Below are positions 22,900 through 30,719 of a stretch of DNA of 32,335 nt, piece by piece. Within the stretch, counting starts at the first letter, position 1, and each line of letters starts with the position of its first letter. The stretch is taken from assembly GCA_018969605.1 (NCBI GenBank), contig JAGWXY010000019.1, forward strand, positions 1 through 32,335. Direction: 5' to 3'. A program made the position numbers and the translations under genes. Below the pieces are notes generated by a model that had not been told where the DNA came from, did not search any database, and was given only the letters and a program-made list of their open reading frames with translations. This DNA is from Verrucomicrobiota bacterium. Its GTDB lineage: Bacteria; Verrucomicrobiota; Verrucomicrobiia; Verrucomicrobiales; Akkermansiaceae.

Positions 22900-23849
22900 G
22901 ACTGACGGTTGATTTCGGCGACCTCCACCAGCAGGTCTTCGAGCGACGAGCGTTTTTCCTCGAAGGATTTGATACGCACGCCTTGAGCAACGAGGCCTGC
23001 GACCAAGGAAGCTTGCGCGTGATCATCGCCATCAAAATGAAAGCCGATCTTGTTGGCATCCACGCGCAGATCGCGCACACCGCTTTGCGAAGACAGCCAG
23101 GCCACCGCTGATTGCGGATCATCGACACAATGAGCGGTGAGCATGCGGTTGGTGTTACCTAGTTGGTAGCGCACTTCGTCGACGCTGCCCGAAGCCAGCA
23201 GTTGACCGCGATTCATCACGCAGAGCGAGCTGCACATTTCGGCGAGCTCACCGAGGATGTGCGAACTGACGATCACCGTGGCTCCATGATCAGAGATCTT
23301 GCGGAGCGCCATGCGAAGATCGCGGCGCGCAAGCGGATCAAGGCCGCTGGCAGGCTCATCAAGGATCAACACGCGGGGCCGATGCAGCATCGTCTTGGCA
23401 AGCACCACGCGCTGGGTCTGACCGCGCGAAAGCTCGCCGCACCACTGGTTGCGCTGACCCTCCAACGCAACCTCTTCAAGGCACTCGGCAACGCGATCAC
23501 GGCGCCTCGCTCGATTGCCAATGCCATAAGCGGCGGCGTGAAAATCAAGAAACTCCCACACCTTCAGATCGGATGGCACCGGCGCAAGATCCGGCATGTA
23601 GCCCACAACGCGCCGCGCGCTTTCGATGTCATCCGCGATATCAATTCCATCAAGCAAGACCTCGCCATAGGTCGGCTCCATCAGCGTCGCAAGCACACGA
23701 AAAGTGCTGGTTTTTCCCGCACCATTTGGCCCCACCAAACCAAACACCTCGCCTGCCGGCACGGATAGGGAAAGGTCATTGACTGCAACAAAATCGCCGT
23801 AATCCACCCGCAGCGAGCGTATATCGATGGCAGGTGGTGCGGCATTCAT
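22896..23849 (-). CDS. ABC transporter ATP-binding protein
   Basis: The protein has 317 residues: a full nucleotide-binding domain (about 8-235) and a C-terminal extension of about 80 residues. Walker A is GPNGAGKT (40-47), the signature is LSRGQ (140-144, an Arg variant of LSGGQ), and Walker B is LILDEP (161-166) followed by SGLDPLARRDL. The H-loop histidine lies in VIVSSHILGEL. The extension resembles the regulatory tail of ABC-2 exporter ATPases such as those for drugs, antibiotics or polysaccharides. It powers the permease encoded next, with which it overlaps by 4 bases. It follows the exported coiled-coil gene by 18 bases. Confidence 0.93.
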   Translation of the reverse strand: MNAAPPAIDIRSLRVDYGDFVAVNDLSLSVPAGEVFGLVGPNGAGKTSTFRVLATLMEPTYGEVLLDGIDIADDIESARRVVGYMPDLAPVPSDLKVWEFLDFHAAAYGIGNRARRRDRVAECLEEVALEGQRNQWCGELSRGQTQRVVLAKTMLHRPRVLILDEPASGLDPLARRDLRMALRKISDHGATVIVSSHILGELAEMCSSLCVMNRGQLLASGSVDEVRYQLGNTNRMLTAHCVDDPQSAVAWLSSQSGVRDLRVDANKIGFHFDGDDHAQASLVAGLVAQGVRIKSFEEKRSSLEDLLVEVAEINRQS

Positions 23850-23867
23850 GACTTGGAAAATCGTTGA

Positions 23868-24824
23868 TCAAAAATCATCAAGCGGATCCCATTCGGCAGG
23901 CAACTTGAGACCGATCGCCTCGAGGTCCTTGGAAGCCTCATCGCGTCGGCGCTTTTGTTCGGCATCATACGCTGCGCGTTGATCAGGCCGCAGCACGGAA
24001 AGCATCGCCTCACGCGAATCACCCGCCGAGGAAAGTGCCTGGCCATCGGCGCCTTCGATGCGCAGGGCGGGATCATAGTCCTTCGAGCTTCTCGCCATGA
24101 TGCCGAAGACCTTGTCGGTCTGCTCCGCATCGAGACTGACGATGTTGTTGAGTCGCTCGACCTTCATGTCGGCTAATTGCTGCACGCGCTGTGCCTTCTC
24201 ATTGATGCGCTCGGTCTTGAATTTCGCAAGGTCTTGGCCGCTCAGCATGTTTTCCATGAAACGATCGAGACCTTCATCAGGACGCGCATCGCGCGAGGCA
24301 CGCATCAGGTCCTCAATGCGCGTGCCTTCCTGCGTGACCAATGCCGTCCATGCCTTGGCATCGTCCTCGGCTTTTTGCCGAAACCATTGTTTGAGCGACT
24401 CCTGCTGCGATGCGTTGAGATTGTATTTGCGCGCCATTTCGCCGACCCGACTATCGATCGTGCGCTGTCCCTCGCGCACGCGCATGCGATCAAAGAGCGG
24501 GGCAAGATCACGCAAGAGCGGCTGGCTTGCGCGAAAGATATCATCGGGGCTCACTGGGCGGCCGTCGCGAATGTTTTGACCGAGGTCGCGCAAACGATCG
24601 GTGACCGTTTGGGTCGGGCGGCGCCTGGATTCGGGCACGCTTTCCTCGAGCGCGGCGATGCGAAGGTTCGCGCGCTTGAGGTCATGCTCAAGTTTTTGTG
24701 CGCGCTCTTCGGGTGATCCGGCCGCTGCGGGCATGCTGTCGCGGAAAAGCGTGACCCCGGTGCCACCAAGGGCAAGGCCGACTACCAGCGGTATCATCGG
24801 ACGCAGCGATTGGAAAATTTGCAT
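23868..24824 (-). CDS. exported or membrane-anchored helical protein, function unknown
   Basis: The protein has 318 residues. A hydrophobic segment at about 9-27 (IPLVVGLALGGTGVTLF) is a signal peptide or anchor. The rest is charged and helical: a coiled-coil stretch around 38-62 (EERAQKLEHDLKRANLRIAAL) and further helices to the end. NASQQESLKQWF, LDAEQTDKVFGIM and LRPDQRAAYDAEQ look like the repeated 'LTxxQ' elements of periplasmic Spy/CpxP-type chaperones, but the likeness is loose. It lies 18 bases before the ABC ATPase gene and 35 bases after the SMUG1-like gene on the same strand, so it could serve the exporter. No named family is assigned. Confidence 0.68.
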   Translation of the reverse strand: MQIFQSLRPMIPLVVGLALGGTGVTLFRDSMPAAAGSPEERAQKLEHDLKRANLRIAALEESVPESRRRPTQTVTDRLRDLGQNIRDGRPVSPDDIFRASQPLLRDLAPLFDRMRVREGQRTIDSRVGEMARKYNLNASQQESLKQWFRQKAEDDAKAWTALVTQEGTRIEDLMRASRDARPDEGLDRFMENMLSGQDLAKFKTERINEKAQRVQQLADMKVERLNNIVSLDAEQTDKVFGIMARSSKDYDPALRIEGADGQALSSAGDSREAMLSVLRPDQRAAYDAEQKRRRDEASKDLEAIGLKLPAEWDPLDDF

Positions 24825-24859
24825 GGATCAAAGCTGTGAAAACACGCAACACGACGCAA

Positions 24860-25576
24860 TCACCAAACACCCAGCTCCGTGAGCTGGCGGGTGGCGGCTT
24901 CGGCCCAGCCGCGGTTGGCGGCGGGTGAGGCGGGTGATGGATGAAGCACGCGGCCGACTGTCGCCTTGCTGCCGCAGGCCGCGGCAGCCCGAGTGAGGCG
25001 ATCTTCGGCAAATCCGCCGACCCCGATCAAGTACGATGGATCTAGTAATTCGATCACCTCGGCAAGGTGCTTGAGGCATGCCTGTTCGACCGGCTGCATT
25101 TCGCTGGCGGGAAGTTTATCCGGCGTAAGGTTGGCGCCGGTCGTGCTCATCCACACAAGCGGGCAGTAGTTCATCACGAAATGGTCATTGAAAAATGAAT
25201 CCGCCTTGCCGAATCGCTCGGCGAAGAGCCCCCAGAGGCGGCGACCGCTCACTTCCGAGCGCTTGCAAGCAAAGCCTTCGATCGGCCGCTTGGGATGCTC
25301 TTTCCGCGGTTTTTCCACATCCTCGCAAATGCCAAGCCAGTCGCGCACCGCATCGACTTCGCCAAATGGCACGCCCGTCTGCGCCATGCCGAAGGGCCCA
25401 GGATTCATGCCAAGAAACAGCACGCGTTTTTTGCCGGATCCATAGCGGGAAAGATACGCCTCGTGCGCCTTCCATGCGTACTCAAGCGGATTGTACACGC
25501 AGGCGACCGGATCCCCAAATTCAAGACCGGCGAGATGACTCAGCAGCCGCCGGGTCGATGCGATCAGCTTGCTCAT
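24860..25576 (-). CDS. SMUG1-like single-strand-selective uracil-DNA glycosylase
   Basis: The protein has 238 residues. The first catalytic motif GMNPGPFGMAQTGVPFGEV (57-75, N58 for water activation) and the second motif HPSPASPAANRG (212-223, H212) are those of SMUG1, family 3 of the uracil-DNA glycosylase superfamily. Between them lie the CKRSEVSGRRLWGLF block and NYCPLVW. SMUG1 removes uracil and 5-hydroxymethyluracil from DNA, starting base excision repair. The start (ATG 25576) lies 6 bases after the heme O synthase stop, so these genes are probably transcribed together although unrelated in function. All motifs are intact. Confidence 0.92.
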   Translation of the reverse strand: MSKLIASTRRLLSHLAGLEFGDPVACVYNPLEYAWKAHEAYLSRYGSGKKRVLFLGMNPGPFGMAQTGVPFGEVDAVRDWLGICEDVEKPRKEHPKRPIEGFACKRSEVSGRRLWGLFAERFGKADSFFNDHFVMNYCPLVWMSTTGANLTPDKLPASEMQPVEQACLKHLAEVIELLDPSYLIGVGGFAEDRLTRAAAACGSKATVGRVLHPSPASPAANRGWAEAATRQLTELGVW

Positions 25577-25582
25577 GCAGGA

Positions 25583-26509
25583 TCAGGCTCGGGTTTTCCA
25601 TGCGATCGCCAGCAGCGTCAGAGCCAGCGGCAAGTAGAGCAGCGTCGAGAAAAACAAGCGCCGCGCGGAACTGCGCTGGCCGTCATTTGCGAAGCCGAAG
25701 GCGAGCGCTGCCATGATCAATGCCAGCAGCGGGCCGCTGACTGTCCAAATGATGTTGGCAAATCCGACCATCGCCGGGATGACCGAAAATGCGGCGAGCG
25801 AGATCGCAAACATCGCAGAAAGCAGTCCGCTTTTTTTGCCGCTGAGATCGCTATTGGACCACATTTTGTATCCGGCGGCTTCGTACTCGGCGCGGTGAAG
25901 CCAGTTAATCGCGATGAAGTGCGGCAGTTGCCAAAGGAACAGCACGCCAAAAAGAAACCACGCTTCCCAGCCAAGGCCGCGGCCGGCACCGACCCAACCG
26001 ATCAGCGGCGGAATCGCACCGGGAATCGCACCCACCAGTGTGTTCGACGAATGGATGCGCTTGAGCGGCGTGTAAACAAACACATAAATCGCAATGGTTG
26101 CGGCGGTCAAATAAGCAGCGAGGTGGCCAACCTTGACCGCGAGGTGAATGATTCCGATTGCCGACAAGATCCATCCAACGCCGAAGGCCGCCAGCGGATC
26201 CATGCGGCGCGCGGGCAGCGGGCGATCGGCGGTGCGTTTCATGCGCGCGTCGAGATCGACCTCCATCAGTTGATTGAAAGCGGCGGAGCCAAACGCCGCA
26301 GCAGCCGTTCCGAGAAGTGTATGCAGCAGCTTCATCCAATCGAAGGACATCCCGCGCGAGGCAAGAATGAATCCGAAGAAGGTCGTGATGAGCACGAAAA
26401 TGTTGAGCCGCACTTTCATCAGCACGACGAGATCTCGGCGAAAGTTGTGAGGCTTCGGGCCCGAGCTTTCGGCCTCGGCATGATCGCCTGTTTGATTGGC
26501 TGCATCCAT
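25583..26509 (-). CDS. ctaB: protoheme IX farnesyltransferase (heme O synthase)
   Basis: The protein has 308 residues from the ATG at 26509; the frame is open to 26851 but that part crosses the divergent peptidase gene and lacks family sequence. It is a UbiA-type prenyltransferase with about eight to nine membrane helices. The first aspartate-rich motif is FNQLMEVDLDARMKRTADRP (N79, D85, D87 near a helix end). Other blocks are YTPLKR, GAIPGAIPPLIGW and LWQLPHFIAINW, all typical for CtaB/CyoE/Cox10. It attaches a farnesyl group to heme b to make heme o, needed by heme-copper oxidases, so the organism probably respires oxygen. No ctaA or cytochrome oxidase gene lies in the window. Downstream genes follow closely. 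Confidence 0.95.
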   Translation of the reverse strand: MDAANQTGDHAEAESSGPKPHNFRRDLVVLMKVRLNIFVLITTFFGFILASRGMSFDWMKLLHTLLGTAAAAFGSAAFNQLMEVDLDARMKRTADRPLPARRMDPLAAFGVGWILSAIGIIHLAVKVGHLAAYLTAATIAIYVFVYTPLKRIHSSNTLVGAIPGAIPPLIGWVGAGRGLGWEAWFLFGVLFLWQLPHFIAINWLHRAEYEAAGYKMWSNSDLSGKKSGLLSAMFAISLAAFSVIPAMVGFANIIWTVSGPLLALIMAALAFGFANDGQRSSARRLFFSTLLYLPLALTLLAIAWKTRA

Positions 26510-26632
26510 GTTCACTGCCCAATGATGCCCATGCCCGCCGCTTTTCCAATATTTTCCCGACAAAGAACGGCGGCGCCTGCAACAATGGCAAAATCGCATT
26601 GCCACCGGCCACAAGCCCGGACTGAATGAAGC
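26510..26632. promoter_or_regulatory. divergent promoter gap between ctaB and the SHD1 peptidase
   Basis: These 123 bases separate two divergent start codons and must hold promoters for both. I saw no convincing -35/-10 pair and no strong operator-like palindrome. CAATATTTTC near 26557 is the most AT-rich part. Confidence 0.3.
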
Positions 26633-27811
26633 ATGATCCGCGTTCACCATGTTCTGGGATTTTTGCTTCTCGCAGGCATTAACCACGCTGGGGATGAAAT
26701 GCGCACCTGGACCGACGCGCAGGGCCGCAAAATCGAGGCGCGGATGAGCGGACTTGATGGCGATCAGGTCATGCTCGAGCTCAAGGACGGCCGCAAGCTC
26801 CCCTACCCGCTCGCAAAGCTTTCCGCCGAGGACGCACATTATGCACGACACATCAATGCTGCGTCACCGACTGGCGAGACCTCCACGCAAGGCCTCAACT
26901 TCGACGCGGAGTGGCCCGATCGCATCAAGTTTGGCGAAGACCCCGAGATCGCGATCATCAGTGAGGACGCGGAGCAAAAAAAATTCATCTATGAGAGTGC
27001 CAACTACCGCTACCACTGCGATGTGCGGCTCTCGAAGTCGGTGGTGCGTGGCTTCGCATTGATGTTTGAAGCAACATACTTGTTTTGCCGCAGTTTGCCA
27101 CTCGCCTTGGATGGCGGCGACAAAACCGATGGCAAACTCGAGATCCGGCTTTTCGAATTGTATGAAGATTACATCTCGGCGGGCGGCATGCAGGGATCCG
27201 CGGGCGTGTTTATCAGCGGACGCGCATTGGTACTGGTGCCGCTCGACAGCCTCGGCGTGCGCAAAGTGGGCAGCGGCTACATGCTTGATCGCGACAAAAG
27301 CAGCAAGACCCTGCCGCACGAGTTGACCCATCAGCTCACGCCTCGTCCCTATTTTGCCGAAGGCTCGATGGGTTGGTTCACCGAAGGCATCGCCGAGTAT
27401 GTCGCGGTGACGCCGTATCGCTCCGGCGCTTTCAGCGTGCGCGGCAACCATAAGGACATCATCGATTACACCACCGCCTACGGATCAAAAAACACCGGCG
27501 GACGCGCGCTTGGTGAAAACATTCACATTTCCGATCTCAAGGAATTCATGCTGCAGGATTACAGCAACTTCATGCGCGACCCGCAGATCAATTACGGATG
27601 CAGCCTGCTCATCACCCACTACTTCCTGCAGATGGATGGCGATGGGGACGCCAAACGCATCAAGTCGTTTCTCAAAGCCCTGCGCGATGGCAAAACCGGC
27701 GAGGATGCGATCGCCGTGCTGCTCGACGGAAGAAGCTACGAACAGGTCGGCGAAGAAATCGGCAAGGCCTGGGGACGCCGCGGGATCAACCTCACCTTCG
27801 GCGCGAAATAG
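26633..27811 (+). CDS. secreted SHD1-domain zinc metallopeptidase (gluzincin-like)
   Basis: The protein has 392 residues. A signal peptide covers about 1-20. Residues about 23-72 form an SLA1 homology domain 1 (RTWTDAQGRKIEARMSGLDG, VMLELKDGRKLPYPLAKLS), a small beta domain common at the N-terminus of secreted PVC-group proteins. The C-terminal part has H229-E-L-T-H233 in LPHELTHQLTPRPYF, followed by FTEGIAEYVA (E251 or E255), the HExxH...E zinc pattern of gluzincins. So a periplasmic or surface peptidase is likely; the substrate is unknown. It is a single-gene unit, divergent from ctaB. The pairing of SHD1 with a gluzincin is the main feature. Confidence 0.8.
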   Translation: MIRVHHVLGFLLLAGINHAGDEMRTWTDAQGRKIEARMSGLDGDQVMLELKDGRKLPYPLAKLSAEDAHYARHINAASPTGETSTQGLNFDAEWPDRIKFGEDPEIAIISEDAEQKKFIYESANYRYHCDVRLSKSVVRGFALMFEATYLFCRSLPLALDGGDKTDGKLEIRLFELYEDYISAGGMQGSAGVFISGRALVLVPLDSLGVRKVGSGYMLDRDKSSKTLPHELTHQLTPRPYFAEGSMGWFTEGIAEYVAVTPYRSGAFSVRGNHKDIIDYTTAYGSKNTGGRALGENIHISDLKEFMLQDYSNFMRDPQINYGCSLLITHYFLQMDGDGDAKRIKSFLKALRDGKTGEDAIAVLLDGRSYEQVGEEIGKAWGRRGINLTFGAK

Positions 27812-27926
27812 CCCGCCGCCTACATCCACGACTGAGCAACAACGCAGCCATGGACAAGGATTCCGTTTTTTCAAGGCTGGCGAAGCCGCAAATTTCCCAC
27901 ACCTAACCCCAGCCACCGGCTACAGA
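27812..27926. other. intergenic stretch after the metallopeptidase
   Basis: No gene or clear terminator is seen in these 115 bases. The rest of the 300-base gap is filled by the inverted-repeat element at 27927-28101. Confidence 0.3.
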
Positions 27927-28101
27927 TTTAACCCGAAATCCGAAGTCGAAATATCATTCGAATCATTTTAACCACTGATTTCGCAGATTTACTGATTATC
28001 GAGGAGCGCAATTTTTGTGATTTTTCTTTATCTGTGCAATCTGTGTAATCTGTGGTCAAAGCCCTCTTTGTTTGCATTTCAACTTCCGAATTCGGGTTAA
28101 A
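27927..28101. repeat. nested inverted-repeat element (MITE-like), 175 bp
   Basis: The outer arms 27927-27952 and 28076-28101 are inverted copies matching at 23 of 26 positions (TTTAACCCGAA at each end). Inner arms 27967-27989 and 28038-28060 match at 19 of 23 (core GACCACAGATT or a close variant). The right inner arm is part of a three-fold CTGTG-containing phrase (ATCTGTGCAATCTGTGTAAT). The element is strongly AT-rich compared with the flanking genes, has no ORF, and ends 10 bases before the stop of the M23 peptidase gene. It may serve as terminator for both convergent genes. Confidence 0.7.
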
Positions 28102-28111
28102 GCAAAATGCT

Positions 28112-28759
28112 CTAAAGACCTTTGAAGCCACGGTATTCCTGATAGGTGCCAATCGGCACGGAGACCGGGCGCCACTCGCGGTTGAGCTTGCGGTGGCGGT
28201 TGATGAAATCGGTGGGGTCGACCCAGTTGACCATGTCGGCAGGCACGCTGTTGCGCACGACGCCGATGGTGATGTTGTGACGCATTTCAAAATGCAGGTG
28301 GGCGGGATACATGCCGTAGTTGGTGCCGATCGTGCCGATTTGCTGACCGCGTTTCACCATCTGGCCGACCTTCACCAGCATCGTGTCGAGGTGCGCGTTG
28401 AGGGTGTCGACATATTTCACTTCGCCGCCTTCCTTGTCGCGATAGGCATGGCGCGTGAGCACCAACTTGCCCCAACCGGTGCGCACATCGTGAGCAAAAG
28501 TCACAACGCCATCGGCGATCGCATAGACCGGATCACCGAGGTCGCTGTCACCACCGCCACGGCCATTCCAGTCCTCGCCAAAATGTTGCGGTGCGCGCAA
28601 ACGCAGGCCGCGTGATTTGTAATAGCCATCGGCATTCGGTTTTCCGACAGGGAAATCAAATCCATCGGCGAGGTTCATCTTGATGGTTTGCGCGTCCGCC
28701 AACGGCGCAAAGCAGAAAAGAATCGCCATCAGGCAGCAGGCATTCAAAGCGCGGATCAT
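28112..28759 (-). CDS. secreted M23-family (LytM-like) metallopeptidase
   Basis: The protein has 215 residues from the ATG at 28759; a TTG 12 codons upstream is also open. A signal peptide covers about 1-23 (ADA-QT). The M23 domain spans about 55-195, with zinc and catalytic residues H59-xxx-D63 (HFGEDW), H123 (NAHLD) and H154-L-H156 (AHLHFEM). The GTIGTNYGMYPAHLHFEMR block is typical. M23 enzymes cut peptide cross-links in peptidoglycan or act on related peptides in the periplasm. The spacing between D63 and the following beta-strands is lengthened by a Gly-rich loop (NGRGGGDSDLG). It lies 62 bases downstream of the MlaA fusion on the same strand, so it may share its transcript. All metal ligands are present. 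Confidence 0.88.
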   Translation of the reverse strand: MIRALNACCLMAILFCFAPLADAQTIKMNLADGFDFPVGKPNADGYYKSRGLRLRAPQHFGEDWNGRGGGDSDLGDPVYAIADGVVTFAHDVRTGWGKLVLTRHAYRDKEGGEVKYVDTLNAHLDTMLVKVGQMVKRGQQIGTIGTNYGMYPAHLHFEMRHNITIGVVRNSVPADMVNWVDPTDFINRHRKLNREWRPVSVPIGTYQEYRGFKGL

Positions 28760-28821
28760 CGCGACAAGTCCAACGCCAGCGGCGGTGCTCCGCAAGGGAA
28801 AACGCGCAAACGACTGTTTCG

Positions 28822-30702
28822 TCAGCGCAAACCCTTGAGCGCTTCAAGGATTGCGGCGCGCATGGGCGGGCTGCTCAGGTTGCCGAGATGGCCGCCATTC
28901 GGAAACATCGTGAGTTTTTTGCCGGGAAATGTCGACTTGAGCCACGCGGCATCGGAGGGGCCAAGCAGGAAATCATTGTGATTCGAAACCACGCGGATCT
29001 TTGAATTTGAGCGCAGCTGTGACGATTTGTTGCGCAGGTCGGCTTCGTAAATGATTTGCGAAGCGGTGATGCCGCGGGTTGCGTAATACGGCACGACGAG
29101 TTTGTGGAAATAATCGCTGTAAGACCAGCGGCTGATTTCATCATAGGCGCTGTTGCGGCTCCATGAGGATAGCGGCGCTTGGATCTTGCCGAGGTTGTGA
29201 CGCGACTGGCTGTTGAAAATCGCATCGCGCAGGATGAAACGGAAGTTGAGGCCGATGAGGTATTTCGATTCATTGCCGCCAAAGGTGACGGGCGGAGTCT
29301 TGGCACGCTGGCCGGGCGCGAGCATCATCAGTGCCTTTGTCGCGGTTTGATTGATGCGATCGTCGCGCTCCTCTTGCGGCCATTGAAGAGGTGCTTTGTA
29401 AAAAGCATCGAGGAATCCGGCACCGGTTCTGAGATTCACCGGGCTGTTGATCGCCACATAGCGATCGGCAACGAGCAGGTCCCGGCTTTGGGATTTTTCA
29501 CGCGCTGCGATTTGCAATGTTTGGAATCCACCCATCGAAAGTCCGATGATCGCACGCTTGCCGAAGCGTCCCGGGTGACGCTTTTCCAAATCGTTGTTGA
29601 TCGCACTGAGCGCGATGAGCAGGTCATTGCTATCGACCGGCGCATAGGCCGGAAGCGCTGCGGTCGATGCGTTGCTCATGAATTCCGGGTGAAACACGCT
29701 GCTGATCGTGACCACCGAAAATCCATTCGCGTATAGGTGCTCAGCCACCGCGAGTGCGGTGAGCGAAAGGCGGTGCGAGCCGAGGCCAGGCATCACAAAC
29801 ACCAATGGCGCAGCATCGCGTTGCAGCCAGCAGTTGTACTTAAGCGACTTGCCGGTCGGGTCGATGCGCACGCTCATCGTGCGTCCTTCGAAAGGAAACG
29901 ACGATGACTCGCAACGGATCGCGGCGACGCCGAGAGTTTCGAGCGTCGCTTGGTCCGCCGCTTCATAATGGCGGTGATTGGTGAAATTCGCATTCGCGAT
30001 GCCGGAAATCGTGGCCTTGGCCAGCACATAGGAATCGGCCTCGGCGCTCAGCAAGCGCGCCGCATCATCGGCCGATTCGCTCAAGCGATTGAAGGTGCAG
30101 AAGCCCGAGACACCGCGTACCGCCGTGATGTAGGTCGTAGGTTCGGCAGCCTTATCGGCGATGAGCCCGGCAGTTTCAGCATCGCTGCTCGGCCCGAGAA
30201 ATGGCAGCACGACGAAATTTTGCGGCTTCCAACCCCATTGGCTGAAGGTCTGGGCAAAGTCCGCATCGGATCGGCCAACCTTCCAGCGGCTCGCCACATC
30301 AAAGAGCCCGCCGACACCGGCAGTCGTGTTGCAGAGAAACCGCAGCGACTCATCGCCCGCACCGGACCAGCGACCTTGCAACGCGTGGTTCAGCAAGCGG
30401 CCCGGATAAGTGATGTTGCGCGAAAAATTTCTCACCGATGCGCGAGCCGGCGCCGGGACCAAGCCGCGGTAGCCGGCCGAAAGCGGATGCAAAAATCCGT
30501 GCATGAGCCCGCGGTTGAATTCCCACACGCCGCGGTTGAAGGGCTCGATCGGATCCGAGAGCGACTCCGGCATCAACTCATCGCGCGGCACCTGCGCGTG
30601 ATTCACCGATGGCGCGGTGCACGATGAAAGCATCGCAAAAGCCAAGGCCCCGCATGCCAGAGGCGAACGGCGGGCCTTGAATTTGATGTGCGATTTTTTC
30701 AT
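28822..30702 (-). CDS. MlaA (VacJ)-type lipoprotein fused to an alpha/beta hydrolase
   Basis: The protein has 626 residues from the ATG at 30702. A lipoprotein signal ends in LSSC (C28). Residues about 47-245 are an MlaA/VacJ domain: DPIEPFNRGVWEFNRG, VRNFSRNITYPGRLLNHALQ, FLCNTTAGVGGLFDVAS, DFAQTFSQWGW and FVVLPFLGPSS. Residues about 265-626 are an alpha/beta hydrolase: VFVMPGLGSHR strand, nucleophile elbow GLSMGG with S389, acid D577 in SNHNDF and H605 in NGGHLGN. MlaA is about 250 residues on its own; it removes phospholipids from the outer leaflet of the outer membrane. The fused hydrolase, with complete triad, could be a phospholipase or esterase acting on the same lipids; that is inference. 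One uninterrupted frame. It lies 17 bases downstream of pyruvate carboxylase. Confidence 0.88.
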   Translation of the reverse strand: MKKSHIKFKARRSPLACGALAFAMLSSCTAPSVNHAQVPRDELMPESLSDPIEPFNRGVWEFNRGLMHGFLHPLSAGYRGLVPAPARASVRNFSRNITYPGRLLNHALQGRWSGAGDESLRFLCNTTAGVGGLFDVASRWKVGRSDADFAQTFSQWGWKPQNFVVLPFLGPSSDAETAGLIADKAAEPTTYITAVRGVSGFCTFNRLSESADDAARLLSAEADSYVLAKATISGIANANFTNHRHYEAADQATLETLGVAAIRCESSSFPFEGRTMSVRIDPTGKSLKYNCWLQRDAAPLVFVMPGLGSHRLSLTALAVAEHLYANGFSVVTISSVFHPEFMSNASTAALPAYAPVDSNDLLIALSAINNDLEKRHPGRFGKRAIIGLSMGGFQTLQIAAREKSQSRDLLVADRYVAINSPVNLRTGAGFLDAFYKAPLQWPQEERDDRINQTATKALMMLAPGQRAKTPPVTFGGNESKYLIGLNFRFILRDAIFNSQSRHNLGKIQAPLSSWSRNSAYDEISRWSYSDYFHKLVVPYYATRGITASQIIYEADLRNKSSQLRSNSKIRVVSNHNDFLLGPSDAAWLKSTFPGKKLTMFPNGGHLGNLSSPPMRAAILEALKGLR

Positions 30703-30719
30703 CGGGAAATGATCGTGCC

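Noticed and set aside
25295-26629. 444-residue open frame on the plus strand across ctaB and the SMUG1-like gene
   Set aside because: It lies antisense to two well-supported genes and its composition is rich in R, H, Q and G without any domain.
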